Source: Zoogloea sp. (lineage in GTDB: Bacteria > Pseudomonadota > Gammaproteobacteria > Burkholderiales > Rhodocyclaceae). Taken from it: a DNA stretch of 64,000 bases. The stretch lies in assembly GCA_016703645.1 (NCBI GenBank), contig JADJBR010000009.1, positions 941,501 to 1,005,500 of the forward strand, read 5' to 3'. Of the stretch, positions 7,373 through 19,020 are shown in pieces. The notes beneath the pieces are model-generated. The model made no database searches, was not told the DNA's origin, and was given only the letters and a program-made list of their open reading frames with translations. The first letter of the stretch is position 1. Each line of letters starts with the position of its first letter. A program made the position numbers and the translations under genes.

Positions 7373-7412
7373 GGGTGGGTGCTCCTGGTGCATCGTGAGG
7401 GTCTTCGGCCCC

Positions 7413-7442
7413 CAAAAAAGAAAGAGGCCCGGAAGCCTCTTT
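7413..7442 (-). terminator. Rho-independent terminator of gyrB
   Basis: On the minus strand AAAGAGGC, a six-base loop and GCCTCTTT (7442-7421) are followed by CTTTTTTGG. The 8-bp stem plus T-tract lies 33 bases past the gyrB stop. Confidence 0.85.
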
Positions 7443-7474
7443 CAATGGTGCGTCAATGCCGGGCGGGTGCCCGC

Positions 7475-9979
<2,505 letters not shown>

Positions 9980-10038
9980 TCAGGTACGGCAGGACGACCC
10001 CCGAAACCGGGGGCCGGGCAGACGAAGGGGGCGCGGAC

Positions 10039-11145
10039 TTAAATGCGCATCGGCATGACAACGTACTTGAAATCGGCGTTTTCGGCGAGGCCGAAGAGGG
10101 CGCTGGCATTGCCGTCGTTGAAGCGGATTTCGATCTCGTTGGCGGAGACGTTGGTGAGCACGTCGAGCAGGTAGGTGACGTTGAAGCCGATGTCCAGGCT
10201 GTCGCCGCTGTAGTCGACTTCGAGCTCTTCCAGGGCTTCTTCCTGTTCGGCGTTGGTGGACACCAGCTTGAGACTGCCTTCGGAGAGCATCAGGCGCACG
10301 CCGCGGAATTTCTCGTTGGTGAGGATGGCGGCCCGTTGCAGGGACTGCAGCAGGCCCAGGCGGCTGGCCTTGACCAGCTTGGGGTGGCCCTGGGGGATGA
10401 CGCGCTCGTAGTCGGGGAACTTGCCGTCGATGAGCTTGGAGATGAGTTCGATGGTGCCGAAGCGGAAGACGATCTGGTTGCCCACCAGGGTGACGTCCAG
10501 GGGGTCGTCGGAGTCGGCGAGCTGGCGGGCCAGTTCGACCACGGTCTTGCGGGGCAGGATCACGTCGGTGCGGGCGTAGTCGCCCACCAGGGGAGAGGCG
10601 GCGTAGGCCAGGCGGTGGCCGTCGGTGGCGACCATGCGCAGCAGGTTGCCGGCCACGACCAGCAGCAGGCCGTTGAGGTAGTAGCGGATGTCCTGCTGGG
10701 CCATGGCGTACTGCACCAGGGCGAGCTGCTTCTTGAAGGCCTTTTGCGTGGTGGTGAAGTGCACGCCTTCGCCTTCGGGCGGGGCCAGACGGGGGTAGTC
10801 GGCGGCGGGCAGGGTCTGCAGCTGGAAGCGGCTTTTGCCGGCTTTCAGGGTGATGCGCTTGTCGTCGAGGGTGAGGCTGACGTCGGCGGTGTCGGGCAGG
10901 GCGCGCAGGATGTCCTGCAGCTTGCGGGCGCCAACGGTGATGGCCACGTCTTCAGCACCGGGGGTGGCCGGGGTGCTGTTGCGGATCTGGATTTCGATGT
11001 CGGTGGCGAGAAGCGTGAGGGCGTCGCCCTTTTTCTCGATCAGGACATTGGAGAGGATGGGCAGGGTGTGGCGTTTCTCGACGATGCCGGACACCGATTG
11101 CAGCGGGGCGAGAAGGGCGTCGCGGGGCGCAGTGAAAAGCAGCAT
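10039..11145 (-). CDS. dnaN: DNA polymerase III beta subunit (sliding clamp)
   Basis: The 368-residue clamp forms the dimeric ring that tethers polymerase III to DNA. The conserved opening [20 protein letters not shown], the internal [22 protein letters not shown] and [11 protein letters not shown], and the C-terminal [10 protein letters not shown] are typical, and length equals the family norm (366-368). Start ATG 11145 has GGAGA upstream; an earlier in-frame start at 11199 would add 18 non-conserved residues. It follows dnaA by about 80 bases and precedes gyrB. Confidence 0.98.
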   Translation of the reverse strand: MLLFTAPRDALLAPLQSVSGIVEKRHTLPILSNVLIEKKGDALTLLATDIEIQIRNSTPATPGAEDVAITVGARKLQDILRALPDTADVSLTLDDKRITLKAGKSRFQLQTLPAADYPRLAPPEGEGVHFTTTQKAFKKQLALVQYAMAQQDIRYYLNGLLLVVAGNLLRMVATDGHRLAYAASPLVGDYARTDVILPRKTVVELARQLADSDDPLDVTLVGNQIVFRFGTIELISKLIDGKFPDYERVIPQGHPKLVKASRLGLLQSLQRAAILTNEKFRGVRLMLSEGSLKLVSTNAEQEEALEELEVDYSGDSLDIGFNVTYLLDVLTNVSANEIEIRFNDGNASALFGLAENADFKYVVMPMRI

Positions 11146-11227
11146 GGGCTTCAGGTCTCCGTATCGTATTAGAGGGGCGGGCGCGCGAGGGGCGTCCATC
11201 CGGCAATCTTGGGGGCGAAAGGTTTCA

Positions 11228-12685
11228 TCAGCCGCGCAGCACCTGGGTGAGCACGTGCAGGTCGTGGTTGAGCTGGGTGTCGCCGAGGCGGAGTTCGGCG
11301 ATGGTGCGGCAGGCGTGCAGCACGGTGGTGTGGTCGCGGCCGCCGAAGGCTTCGCCGATGGCCGGCAGGCTCATGGGGGTGAGATCCTTGGCGAGGAACA
11401 TGGCCACCTGGCGCGGCCGGGCGATGACCCGGGTGCGCTTCTTGGAGTGCATGTCGGCGACCTTGATCTTGTAGTAGTCGGCCACGGTCTTCTGGATGAA
11501 CTCGGCGGTGAGCTGGCGGTTGTGGGCGTTGAGGAGATCCTTGAGGGCCTCCTTGGCCACTTCCAGCGTGACTTCCTTGCCGTGGAAGCGGGCAAAGGCC
11601 AGCACCTTCTTGAGGGCGCCTTCGAGCTCGCGCACGTTGGAGCGCAGGTTCTTGGCGATCAGGAAGGCCACGTCCTCGTTGAGGGCGATGCGCTCGACTT
11701 CGGCCTTTTTCTTGAGAATGGCGACGCGCATCTCCAGCTCGGGCGGTTCGATCTGCACCGTCAGGCCCCAGTCGAAGCGGGAGATCAGGCGGTCTTCGAG
11801 GTCCTGGACGTCCTTGGGGTAGGTGTCGCTGGTGATGATGATCTGCTTCTTGGCCTCGGTGAGGGCGTTGAAGGCGTGGAAGAACTCTTCCTGGGTCCGG
11901 TTCTTGTTGTTGAAGAACTGGATGTCGTCGATGATCAGCACGTCGAGCGAGCGGTAGTAGCGCTTGAAGACGTCGAAGGACTTCTGCTGGTAGGCGCGCA
12001 CCACGTCGGCGTAGTAGTCCTCGGCATGCACGTAGCGGATGACCTTGCGCGGGTCGGCCTTGAACACGGTGTTGCCGAGGGCGTGGATCAGGTGGGTCTT
12101 GCCCAGGCCGACGCCGCCATAGATGAACAGCGGGTTGTAGGACACGCCCGGGTTTTGGGCCACCTGCAGGGCGGCGGCGCGGGCCAGGTCGTTGGCGCGG
12201 CCGGTGACCAGGGTGTCGAAGGTGAAGTCGGGGTTGAGGCGCGACTTGTCGTAGTTGGCGGTGTCGGGGGAGACCGGTGCTTCGGCCGCGGGGCTGCGGA
12301 TCACGGCCGGTGCCGGCGGGGCACTGACATTGCCAGGGGCCGGTGTGGCGGCCGTGCTGGGCGCCGCGGGTGCGCTGGGCGGCGGCGGGCTGGCCCGGCG
12401 CAGGCCACCGGCCGGGGCCAGGCTGACCTCGATGGTGGGCAGGCCGCCGAAGAATTCCTCGCCCAGCTCTTCGATGCGGCGCAGGTAGCGGTCACGCAGC
12501 CACTGGCGATGGAAGTTGGACGGTGCCACCAGACGCAGGCCGGCTCCGTCGTCACCGGCAAGCTCTTCGGCGCGCAGGGGGAGGATCCAAGTCTTGAACT
12601 GCTGGGCGGGCAACTCCTGCTCCAGGCAGTTCAGGCAATGCGTCCAGAACGCAGCGCATTGGGGCGACGATGAGGCTTGGGGCAC
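11228..12685 (-). CDS. dnaA: Chromosomal replication initiator protein DnaA
   Basis: The 485-residue AAA+ initiator binds DnaA boxes and melts oriC. Domain I is at 1-90; a Pro/Ala-rich linker (about 95-145) is domain II. Domain III has [18 protein letters not shown] (Walker A) and [10 protein letters not shown] (Walker B). Domain IV has [16 protein letters not shown] and the signature [15 protein letters not shown]. It is the first gene leftward of the origin and is transcribed away from it, leading dnaN and gyrB. Start ATG 12685 matches the usual beginning of the family (short tail, then [21 protein letters not shown]). Confidence 0.98.
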   Translation of the reverse strand: MPQASSSPQCAAFWTHCLNCLEQELPAQQFKTWILPLRAEELAGDDGAGLRLVAPSNFHRQWLRDRYLRRIEELGEEFFGGLPTIEVSLAPAGGLRRASPPPPSAPAAPSTAATPAPGNVSAPPAPAVIRSPAAEAPVSPDTANYDKSRLNPDFTFDTLVTGRANDLARAAALQVAQNPGVSYNPLFIYGGVGLGKTHLIHALGNTVFKADPRKVIRYVHAEDYYADVVRAYQQKSFDVFKRYYRSLDVLIIDDIQFFNNKNRTQEEFFHAFNALTEAKKQIIITSDTYPKDVQDLEDRLISRFDWGLTVQIEPPELEMRVAILKKKAEVERIALNEDVAFLIAKNLRSNVRELEGALKKVLAFARFHGKEVTLEVAKEALKDLLNAHNRQLTAEFIQKTVADYYKIKVADMHSKKRTRVIARPRQVAMFLAKDLTPMSLPAIGEAFGGRDHTTVLHACRTIAELRLGDTQLNHDLHVLTQVLRG

Positions 12686-12982
12686 GATGATTGGGCGGAT
12701 CGGTTTCGACTGCAGAACGCGCGCCGGATGACTGTTTCCGGCAGACTCCGGCCAGGGGCCGGAGCGGCCAGAGTCGCGCGCGGGGGGCGTCTGGCCAAAC
12801 GCGTATTGTACCTGCGCGAAGGGGACTTATCCACAGCTTAAGATGGCCGGGAAAGGGGCTGTGGAGCATTGGCTTCCAGCCTGTGCATGGCTGCGTTTGC
12901 GGGGAGTGGATAAAACCTGCTTGACAAACAGAGGGTTAACGTATCAAATTGCGCGTTTGACTCAACTTTTCGGGCACGAAAA
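12686..12982. other. Chromosomal origin of replication (oriC) region between dnaA and rpmH
   Basis: This divergent intergenic stretch holds a perfect DnaA box TTATCCACA (12827-12835, plus), a near-perfect TTATCCACT (12905-12913, minus) and a weaker TGCTCCACA-type site (about 12857-12865, minus). An AT-richer tail with GTTAAC and TATCAAATT follows before rpmH. Genes on both sides run away from it, as expected for bidirectional forks. The boxes are fewer than in E. coli oriC, so the exact melting site was not fixed. Confidence 0.8.
12921..12947 (+). promoter_or_regulatory. Probable rpmH promoter
   Basis: TTGACA (12921-12926) is a perfect -35; TATCAA (12942-12947) is a fair -10 at a short 15-base spacing. 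It would start transcription about 30 bases before rpmH and lies at the right edge of oriC next to a DnaA-box-like site. Confidence 0.5.
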
Positions 12983-13117
12983 ATGAAACGTACTTACCAA
13001 CCGTCCGTCGTCCGTCGCAAGCGCACCCACGGCTTCCTGGTTCGCATGGCCACCCGTGGCGGTCGCAAGGTCATCTCCGCTCGCCGCGCCAAGGGCCGTC
13101 ATCGCCTCGCCGTCTGA
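12983..13117 (+). CDS. rpmH: 50S ribosomal protein L34
   Basis: The 44-residue basic protein starts [19 protein letters not shown] and ends [11 protein letters not shown], which is diagnostic for L34 of the large ribosomal subunit. It is the first gene rightward of oriC and begins the rpmH-rnpA-yidD-yidC-mnmE run. Confidence 0.98.
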   Translation: MKRTYQPSVVRRKRTHGFLVRMATRGGRKVISARRAKGRHRLAV

Positions 13118-13220
13118 GGCTCGCCCACAGGCCGGTCCTGAGATTCCTTCCCCGGCAGGCGGCAGCAATGGCCCGTCGGACGAAACGGCAAGCAAGGCAG
13201 GGTTCGGCTTCGGCGCGTCT

Positions 13221-13553
13221 TTGCGACTGCATAAAACGGATGAGTTTTCATCCGTTTTTGCTTTTCGGCGTGTCGTGCGCGGGCGTTACTTCGCGCTTCA
13301 CTACTGCCCCGGTCAGGTCGATACGGCCCGCCTCGGTGTGGTGGTGGCAAAGAAGCTCGCCAAGCGGGCGGTGCAGCGCAATCTGCTCAAGCGCATCGGT
13401 CGCGACGTGTTTCGTCATGCCCGTGCAAGCCTGCCGGCCTACGATCTGGTGTTACGATTGTCGGCCAAGGTTGCTGACGTGAGCAAACGCTCCCTGCGGG
13501 AAGACATGGTCGCTCTGTTTGAACGCCTGCCCAGGCAAGGCACGGGCAAATGA
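13221..13553 (+). CDS. rnpA: Ribonuclease P protein component
   Basis: RnpA assists the catalytic RNA of RNase P in maturing tRNA 5' ends. Visible features are [15 protein letters not shown] at the N-terminus, the [25 protein letters not shown] stretch that contains the conserved RNA-binding helix, and YDLVLRL. The start is uncertain. The only plausible in-frame starts are TTG 13221 (110 residues, used here) and ATG 13056, which lies inside rpmH and would give 165 residues with an N-terminal extension. Neither has a good ribosome site. The stop overlaps yidD by 4 bases (ATGA). Confidence 0.9.
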   Translation: MRLHKTDEFSSVFAFRRVVRGRYFALHYCPGQVDTARLGVVVAKKLAKRAVQRNLLKRIGRDVFRHARASLPAYDLVLRLSAKVADVSKRSLREDMVALFERLPRQGTGK

Positions 13554-13759
13554 AACAGGTCATGCTTGCGCTTGTGCGGGCCTATCGCTACGCCATCAGC
13601 CCCATGCTGGGACGCAACTGCCGTTTTGTGCCGTCCTGTTCTGAATATGCCCTGGAGGCTTTGGAGCGCCATGGTGCCCTGAAGGGGTCGTGGCTGGCCG
13701 CCCGGCGCGTGTGTCGCTGTCATCCGTTCAGCGGCGGCGGCTACGATCCGGTACCCTGA
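13550..13759 (+). CDS. yidD: Membrane protein insertion efficiency factor YidD
   Basis: The 69-residue protein shows the family signature [20 protein letters not shown] followed by [11 protein letters not shown] and a Cys-rich [15 protein letters not shown] end. YidD is a small peripheral inner-membrane protein that aids YidC-dependent insertion. It overlaps rnpA by ATGA and precedes yidC. Confidence 0.96.
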   Translation: MKQVMLALVRAYRYAISPMLGRNCRFVPSCSEYALEALERHGALKGSWLAARRVCRCHPFSGGGYDPVP

Positions 13760-13810
13760 GCAGCGCTTCCGAACCCTTCCGCCTCAAACTCCTTCCTGAC
13801 ACTGACTCCG

Positions 13811-15460
13811 ATGGACAACCGTCGCCTGATCCTCCTTCTCGTCTTCTCGTTTTCCCTGGTCATGCTGTGGGACGGCTGGCAGAAGCACAACAAGCCTCCG
13901 GTACCGGCCGTCGCCGCGACCGCCGATTCTGCAGCCGGCGTACCCACGCCGACGCCGGGGGCTGCGGCAACCGGAACGCCAGCTCTGCCCGGGCAGAGCG
14001 CCACGGCGGCTGCGCCGGTGGCATCGGCACCCAAGGCCGTCATCCGTACCGATGTGCTGGTGGCGGAGGTGTCGGCCCAGGGCGGCGACATCGTCCGGCT
14101 GGAGCTGACCCGCCACAAGGCCTCCGAGGACGTCACGCGCAACTACGTGCTCTTTGATAACGGCGAGAAGCACAACTACGCTGCCCAGACCGGCCTGATC
14201 GGCAACGGCCTGCCCAATCACAAGACCTTGTTCAGTCTCGCGGCCTCCAGCCTCGATCTGAAGGACGGCGAGGATGCGGTGACGCTGCGCCTCGATGCCC
14301 CGGCGACCGCCGATGGGGTCAAGGTGAGCAAGCTGATCACTTTCCGGCGCGGCAGCTACGTGGCCGATGTGAGCTACGAGATCACCAACGGCAGCGCTGC
14401 AGCCCTCGCGCCCCACGCCTACTTCCAGTTCACCCGTGACGGCAAGCCGGCCGAGCAGCCGGGCGGCTTCGGCGTGCAGACCTTCACCGGCCCGGCTTTC
14501 TATACCGAGGCCGAGAAGTACCAGAAGGTTGCCTTCGAGGACATCGCCTCGAAGAAGGCCAAGTTCGTCACCAAGGCCTCCGACGGCTGGGCGGCGATGG
14601 TGCAGCACTACTTCGTGGCCGGCTGGGCTCCTGCCGAGGGCGAGCGTGAGTTCTTCGCCAACCAGGTGAGTTCCGACCTCTACTCTGCAGGCGTGATCGT
14701 GCCGGTGGCCGCCATTGCCCCGGGCCAGAGCGGCAAGTTGTCCATGCCGCTGTATGCCGGCCCCCAGGAGCAGACCCGTCTTGAGCAGTTTGCCAAGGGC
14801 TTCGACCTGGTGGTGGACTACGGCTGGCTGACCATCATTGCCGCACCGCTGTTCTGGGTGCTGGAGTGGTTCCACAAGCTCACCGGCAACTGGGGCTGGG
14901 CCATCATCCTGGTCACCATCGCCCTGAAGGCCCTGTTCTTCCCTCTGTCCGCCGCCAGCTACAAGTCGATGGCCAAGATGAAGACCCTCGGCCCGCGCCT
15001 GCAGCGCCTGAAGGAGCAGTACGGCGACGACAAGATGAAGATGCAGCAGGCCATGATGGACCTGTACAAGCGCGAGAAGGTCAACCCCCTCGGTGGCTGC
15101 CTGCCCATCCTGATCCAGATCCCGGTGTTCATCGCCCTGTACTGGGTGCTGCTGGGCGTCGTGGAGATGCGCGGCGCACCGTGGCTGGGCTGGATCCAGG
15201 ATCTGTCGGTCAAGGACCCGTACTACATCCTGCCGCTGGTCATGGGTGCCACCAGCTTCATCCAGATGAAGCTCAACCCGGCCCCGCCCGATCCCATCCA
15301 GGCCAAGGTGATGATGATGATGCCCATCCTCTTCACTTTTATGTTCCTGTGGTTCCCCGCCGGTCTGGTGCTGTACTGGGTGGTCAACAACACCCTGTCC
15401 ATTGCCCAGCAATGGCAGATCAACCGGATGATCGCGGCCGGTGGCAAGCCGGCCGAGTGA
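13811..15460 (+). CDS. yidC: Membrane protein insertase YidC
   Basis: The 549-residue YidC inserts and folds inner-membrane proteins, alone or with SecYEG. It begins [20 protein letters not shown] (first membrane segment), has an Ala/Pro-rich linker and a periplasmic beta-domain at about 75-330 (for example [17 protein letters not shown]). The 60KD_IMP core has [39 protein letters not shown], the conserved [19 protein letters not shown] helix and a last pair of helices ending in [13 protein letters not shown]. Length is normal for a Gram-negative YidC. Confidence 0.98.
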   Translation: MDNRRLILLLVFSFSLVMLWDGWQKHNKPPVPAVAATADSAAGVPTPTPGAAATGTPALPGQSATAAAPVASAPKAVIRTDVLVAEVSAQGGDIVRLELTRHKASEDVTRNYVLFDNGEKHNYAAQTGLIGNGLPNHKTLFSLAASSLDLKDGEDAVTLRLDAPATADGVKVSKLITFRRGSYVADVSYEITNGSAAALAPHAYFQFTRDGKPAEQPGGFGVQTFTGPAFYTEAEKYQKVAFEDIASKKAKFVTKASDGWAAMVQHYFVAGWAPAEGEREFFANQVSSDLYSAGVIVPVAAIAPGQSGKLSMPLYAGPQEQTRLEQFAKGFDLVVDYGWLTIIAAPLFWVLEWFHKLTGNWGWAIILVTIALKALFFPLSAASYKSMAKMKTLGPRLQRLKEQYGDDKMKMQQAMMDLYKREKVNPLGGCLPILIQIPVFIALYWVLLGVVEMRGAPWLGWIQDLSVKDPYYILPLVMGATSFIQMKLNPAPPDPIQAKVMMMMPILFTFMFLWFPAGLVLYWVVNNTLSIAQQWQINRMIAAGGKPAE

Positions 15461-16787
15461 GTGCATAGCGGCGATCGCCACCGCCCCTGGGCGCGGTGGC
15501 ATCGGCGTGGTCCGGATCTCCGGGCCGAATCTCTCCCCGCTCGCGGCCGCCCTCGGCGGTCGTGAGCCGCAAGCCCGGATCGCCCAGTTCGCCCGTTTCC
15601 GTGATGGCAGCGGCGGCCTGATCGACGAGGGCCTGCTCCTCTACTTCCCGGCGCCCCACTCCTTCACCGGCGAAGACGTCATCGAGCTTCAGGGCCATGG
15701 TGGCCCGGTGGTCATGCAGATGCTGCTGGCCCGCTGCCTGGAGCTGGGTGCCCGTCTCGCCGAGCCCGGCGAGTTCACCCGCCGCGCCTTTCTCAACGGC
15801 AAGCTCGACCTGGCCCAGGCCGAGAGCGTGGCCGATCTCATCGAGGCCTCCACGGCCGCAGCGGCTCGCTCGGCGGTCCGTTCCCTCACCGGCAGTTTCT
15901 CCCGCGAAGTCCAGGGCCTGTGTGAGCGCCTGATCGACCTGCGCATGCTGGTCGAGGCGACCCTCGATTTTCCCGACGAGGACGTGGACTTTCTGATCGA
16001 GGCCAAGGCCTTTGAACGCATCGAGGTCGTCGCCGCCGAACTGCGCGCCATCCTCGACCGCGCCCGGCAGGGCAGCCTGCTGCGCAATGGCCTGCACGTG
16101 GTGCTCGTCGGTCAGCCCAACGTCGGCAAGTCCAGCCTGCTCAACCGCCTCGCCGGCGAGGAGCGGGCCATCGTCACCGACATCGCCGGCACCACCCGCG
16201 ACGCCCTGCGCGAGACCATCCAGATCGAGGGCATTCCCCTCCACATCATCGACACCGCCGGGCTGCGCGACACCACCGACGAGGTCGAGCGGATCGGCAT
16301 CGCCCGCACCTGGCAGGAGATTGACCGTGCCGATGTGGTGGTGCGTCTGGTGGACGTGCGGGCCGGCCTGACCGACGCCGATGCCGCCATCGATGCCCGC
16401 CTGCCCGCGGGCGTTGAGCGCATCACCGTCTTCAACAAGGTGGACCTGCTGGGGCGCCAGCCTGAGCGCACCGAGGACGCCGCCGGCATCAGCCTTTATC
16501 TCTCCGCCAAGGCCGATCAGGGCATCGGACTGCTGCGTGACGAACTGCTGCGGGTGGCGGGCTGGCACCGTCACGGTGAAGACGTGATCCTCGCCCGCGA
16601 ACGCCACCTCATCGCCCTGCGCGAAGCCCTCGCCCGCGTCGAAGCCGCCCTCGACGCCCGCCACGCCCTTGAGCTGATGGCCGAAGAGCTGCGCCTGGCC
16701 CAGGAGGCGGTGAATGAGATCACCGGGGAGTTCACTCCGGATGATCTGCTGGGGGTCATCTTCTCGCGCTTTTGCATCGGAAAGTAA
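15441..16787 (+). CDS. mnmE: tRNA uridine-5-carboxymethylaminomethyl(34) synthesis GTPase MnmE
   Basis: MnmE works with MnmG to modify U34 of certain tRNAs. The 448-residue product has the folate-binding N-domain ([20 protein letters not shown]), helical domain, and an inserted G domain with G1 [10 protein letters not shown]2/G3 [12 protein letters not shown] and [16 protein letters not shown], and NKVD. It ends in the invariant catalytic FCIGK. The GTG start at 15441 overlaps yidC by 20 bases. MnmG, RsmG and ParAB, which often follow mnmE in related genomes, are not in this window. Confidence 0.97.
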   Translation: MASRPSECIAAIATAPGRGGIGVVRISGPNLSPLAAALGGREPQARIAQFARFRDGSGGLIDEGLLLYFPAPHSFTGEDVIELQGHGGPVVMQMLLARCLELGARLAEPGEFTRRAFLNGKLDLAQAESVADLIEASTAAAARSAVRSLTGSFSREVQGLCERLIDLRMLVEATLDFPDEDVDFLIEAKAFERIEVVAAELRAILDRARQGSLLRNGLHVVLVGQPNVGKSSLLNRLAGEERAIVTDIAGTTRDALRETIQIEGIPLHIIDTAGLRDTTDEVERIGIARTWQEIDRADVVVRLVDVRAGLTDADAAIDARLPAGVERITVFNKVDLLGRQPERTEDAAGISLYLSAKADQGIGLLRDELLRVAGWHRHGEDVILARERHLIALREALARVEAALDARHALELMAEELRLAQEAVNEITGEFTPDDLLGVIFSRFCIGK

Positions 16788-16869
16788 GGAGACTTTCGGT
16801 GCGTTCGGGCATCACTCACCCTGGTGATTTTCTAGGTATGAATTTCAGCACAGAAATCCTGTGAGCTTT

Positions 16870-16902
16870 TTGCCACGCAGGTTTGAACGTGTTAGATATA
16901 AT
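16870..16902 (+). promoter_or_regulatory. Promoter-like sequence upstream of the candidate small RNA
   Basis: TTGCCA (16870-16875) is a good -35. The consensus -10 TATAAT (16897) is 21 bases away, while a weaker TAGATA (16893) has 17-base spacing. Either would start near 16905-16910. Confidence 0.4.
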
Positions 16903-16908
16903 GGCGCT

Positions 16909-16977
16909 ATCCCGCCCCTGGCAGTAAGCCGTCTCCATGATCAAAGACGAGCCGACCCCTGGGGCGTTTTCTTTTTT
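16909..16977 (+). ncRNA. Candidate small RNA with terminator between mnmE and the NYN gene
   Basis: A TATAAT at 16897-16902 precedes a compact structured stretch. CGCCCC (16913-16918) can pair with GGGGCG (16961-16966), which is directly followed by TTTTCTTTTTTG, a classical intrinsic terminator end. Inside, CGTCT (16930-16934) pairs with AGACG (16945-16949). The predicted transcript is about 65-70 bases. No open frame or known family was recognised. It might instead be only an mnmE terminator with an accidental promoter-like box. Confidence 0.4.
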
Positions 16978-16996
16978 GTGCCTGGAGTGCCCCACC

Positions 16997-17686
16997 TTGC
17001 CGACAGCCATTTTGATCGACGGTGCCTTTTTCGTAATCCGCTTCAGGGCGATCGAGCCGCACAACGCATTCGATGCCAGGCGAGCGGCTGAGGTCGCGTG
17101 GCGTTGGGCGGTAGCTCATTTGTCGCCTCCCAAAAGTGGAGGCAAGGGAAAGGGGCAGAGGCAGGAACTCTACCGAATCTTCTTCTACGACTGCCCTCCA
17201 CTGGAGAAGAAGATGCATAACCCCATTTCGGGCAAGGCAATTGACTATGCGAAGTCGGAGGAGGCCAAGTTCAGAAAGGATCTCCACGCTGAGCTTCTGA
17301 AGAAGAGAAAGGTGGCGCTGAGGCTTGGACATTTGAGCCCGGACACGCCCTGGACGATCAAGCAAGACAAAATCAATGCTCTCCTCAGGAAGGAGCTTGA
17401 GTTTGGTGAACTGACGGACGGGGATGTGCGTCCGTCGTTTCGCCAGAAGGGTGTGGATATGCGTGTGGGTTTGGATATCGCTTCACTGTCCTTCAAGCGG
17501 CAGGTTAGTCAGATTGTGCTGATGGCCGGGGATGCAGACTTTGTTCCAGCGGCAAAATTGGCCAGGAGAGAAGGAATCGACTTTGTCCTGGATCCAATGT
17601 GGAGGCAAGTGCCCCCAGGTCTGAATGAACATATTGATGGACTTAGATCGACATGCCCACGCCCGAAGCCGCGAAATCGTGAATGA
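16997..17686 (+). CDS. NYN-domain (PIN-like) nuclease-type protein
   Basis: The 229-residue protein opens TAILIDGAFF (first NYN acidic strand), has KGVDMRVGLDIASL mid-protein and IVLMAGDADFVPAAKLAR, together the acidic residues of the NYN/PIN fold linked to RNA cleavage or processing. I chose TTG 16997 because GGAG lies nine bases upstream and the conserved domain begins at once. An ATG at 16937 is in frame but falls inside the candidate small RNA and would add about 20 residues. It lies alone between mnmE and a small lipoprotein gene. Substrate unknown. Confidence 0.75.
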   Translation: MPTAILIDGAFFVIRFRAIEPHNAFDARRAAEVAWRWAVAHLSPPKSGGKGKGQRQELYRIFFYDCPPLEKKMHNPISGKAIDYAKSEEAKFRKDLHAELLKKRKVALRLGHLSPDTPWTIKQDKINALLRKELEFGELTDGDVRPSFRQKGVDMRVGLDIASLSFKRQVSQIVLMAGDADFVPAAKLARREGIDFVLDPMWRQVPPGLNEHIDGLRSTCPRPKPRNRE

Positions 17687-17958
17687 CCGTGCACTGAGGG
17701 TAGGACTGAGTCGGGAGTGTCACTGTGGTGGTTTCCGGCGAAAGAATGGCGAGAAGACCAGGCGAGTCCGGCGGTAACTGTTGCAGGCTTCCATCTGTTC
17801 CGTTTTCCGCTCGGGTAGGGGCTGATCCAATCTCGACTTACATTTCCATACGACTCCTTACAGCCGGCTGATGGGGAGGCGGCTACATTCGAAGGACATC
17901 GGGCGCAATCGCCCCTCCCTGCCCAGGTCGCGGTGGGAGAGTCTGACGGAGAAGAACC

Positions 17959-18165
17959 ATGAAAGTCCTTGGCCGAGTCCTGATTGCCATCCTTGCAACC
18001 ACCACCTTTGCCGGTTGCGCCAACATGAACGCCCAGCAGAAGAACACCGCCATTGGCGCCGCCATCGGTGGGGTCGCCGGGTCTGTCCTGACCGGCGGCA
18101 GTGCGGTCGGTACGGTGGGTGGGGCGGCGGTAGGCGGTGTGATCGGTAATCAGATCAAGAAGTAG
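17959..18165 (+). CDS. Small glycine-zipper lipoprotein (OsmB-like)
   Basis: A 68-residue precursor has a basic start, hydrophobic stretch VLIAILATTT and lipobox FAGC at about residue 20, so it is likely lipidated. The mature part is a Gly/Ala/Val repeat (GAAIGGVAGSVL, GGAAVGGVIGNQI), the glycine zipper of the OsmB/Rick_17kDa type, typical of envelope stress lipoproteins. A ribosome site GGAG precedes the ATG. The 270 bases upstream hold no gene. Confidence 0.85.
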   Translation: MKVLGRVLIAILATTTFAGCANMNAQQKNTAIGAAIGGVAGSVLTGGSAVGTVGGAAVGGVIGNQIKK

Positions 18166-18258
18166 GGCGCGACGCGCCTGCGCCGGGTCGAGCACTTCAG
18201 TGCTGTTCCCGGCCCCTGCCTTCGGCGACAATTGAACCCTTCTAGGGAGGGACGCGCC

Positions 18259-19020
18259 ATGGGTTGGGAGCCGGATCGATACCTGCAGTTTTCCGATGAG
18301 CGTCTGCGCCCGGCGATGGATTTGCTGGGACGGGTTCCGCTTCTCCGACCGGGGCGCATCGTGGACCTGGGCTGTGGCGCGGGCAACGTGACGCGGCTGC
18401 TGGCCGAGCGCTGGCCAGGGGCGGACATCACCGGCCTGGACAGCTCTCCGGCCATGCTGGAGCGGGCGCGCAGTGTGTTGCCCGGCGTCCGCTTCGATCA
18501 GGCCGGTGTTGAGCACTGGGAGCCGGAGGAACCCCTTGATCTGCTGTTTTCCAATGCAGCCCTGCATTGGGTGGGCGACCACGAAAACCTGTTTCCCCGT
18601 CTGGTGGATGCGCTGTTTCCGGGCGGAGTGCTGGCCGTTCAGATGCCCGGTAATTTCGATGCGCCATCCCATCGGCTGATTCGGGAGCTGGCCGCTTCGC
18701 CGGAGTGGGTGGGGCGGGTCGGTCAGGCGCGGATGGGGGCGGTGCTGGGTATGGCCGACTATCATCGTCTGCTGGCCCCCCTGTGCACCCGCTTGAGCCT
18801 GTGGGAGACGACCTACTGGCAGGGTATGAGCGGGCCTTCGCCGGTTCTCGACTGGTTGCGTGGCACGACGCTGCTTCCCTACCTGGCGTCCCTGGATGAG
18901 TCCGGACAGGCGGCCTTCCTGGCCCAGCTCGAGGGCCGCCTGGCGGCGGCCTATCCACCGGACACCCACGGCACCACGCTCTTTCCCTTTCGACGCATCT
19001 TCATCGTCGCGCAGAGATGA
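18259..19020 (+). CDS. tam: Trans-aconitate 2-methyltransferase
   Basis: The 253-residue class I SAM methyltransferase has motif I IVDLGCGAGNVTRLLAERWPG, then DITGLDSSPAMLERA, and LLFSNAALHWVGDHENLFP, which matches Tam. Tam methylates trans-aconitate, a by-product that inhibits aconitase. The ATG 18259 follows GGGAGGG; an in-frame ATG nine codons earlier lacks this. Its stop overlaps the sirtuin start by ATGA. Assignment to Tam rather than another small-molecule methyltransferase is by overall pattern. Confidence 0.82.
   Translation: MGWEPDRYLQFSDERLRPAMDLLGRVPLLRPGRIVDLGCGAGNVTRLLAERWPGADITGLDSSPAMLERARSVLPGVRFDQAGVEHWEPEEPLDLLFSNAALHWVGDHENLFPRLVDALFPGGVLAVQMPGNFDAPSHRLIRELAASPEWVGRVGQARMGAVLGMADYHRLLAPLCTRLSLWETTYWQGMSGPSPVLDWLRGTTLLPYLASLDESGQAAFLAQLEGRLAAAYPPDTHGTTLFPFRRIFIVAQR

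Noticed and set aside
10835-12673. Long plus-strand frame opposite dnaN and dnaA
   Set aside because: Antisense shadow; the real genes are conserved on the other strand.
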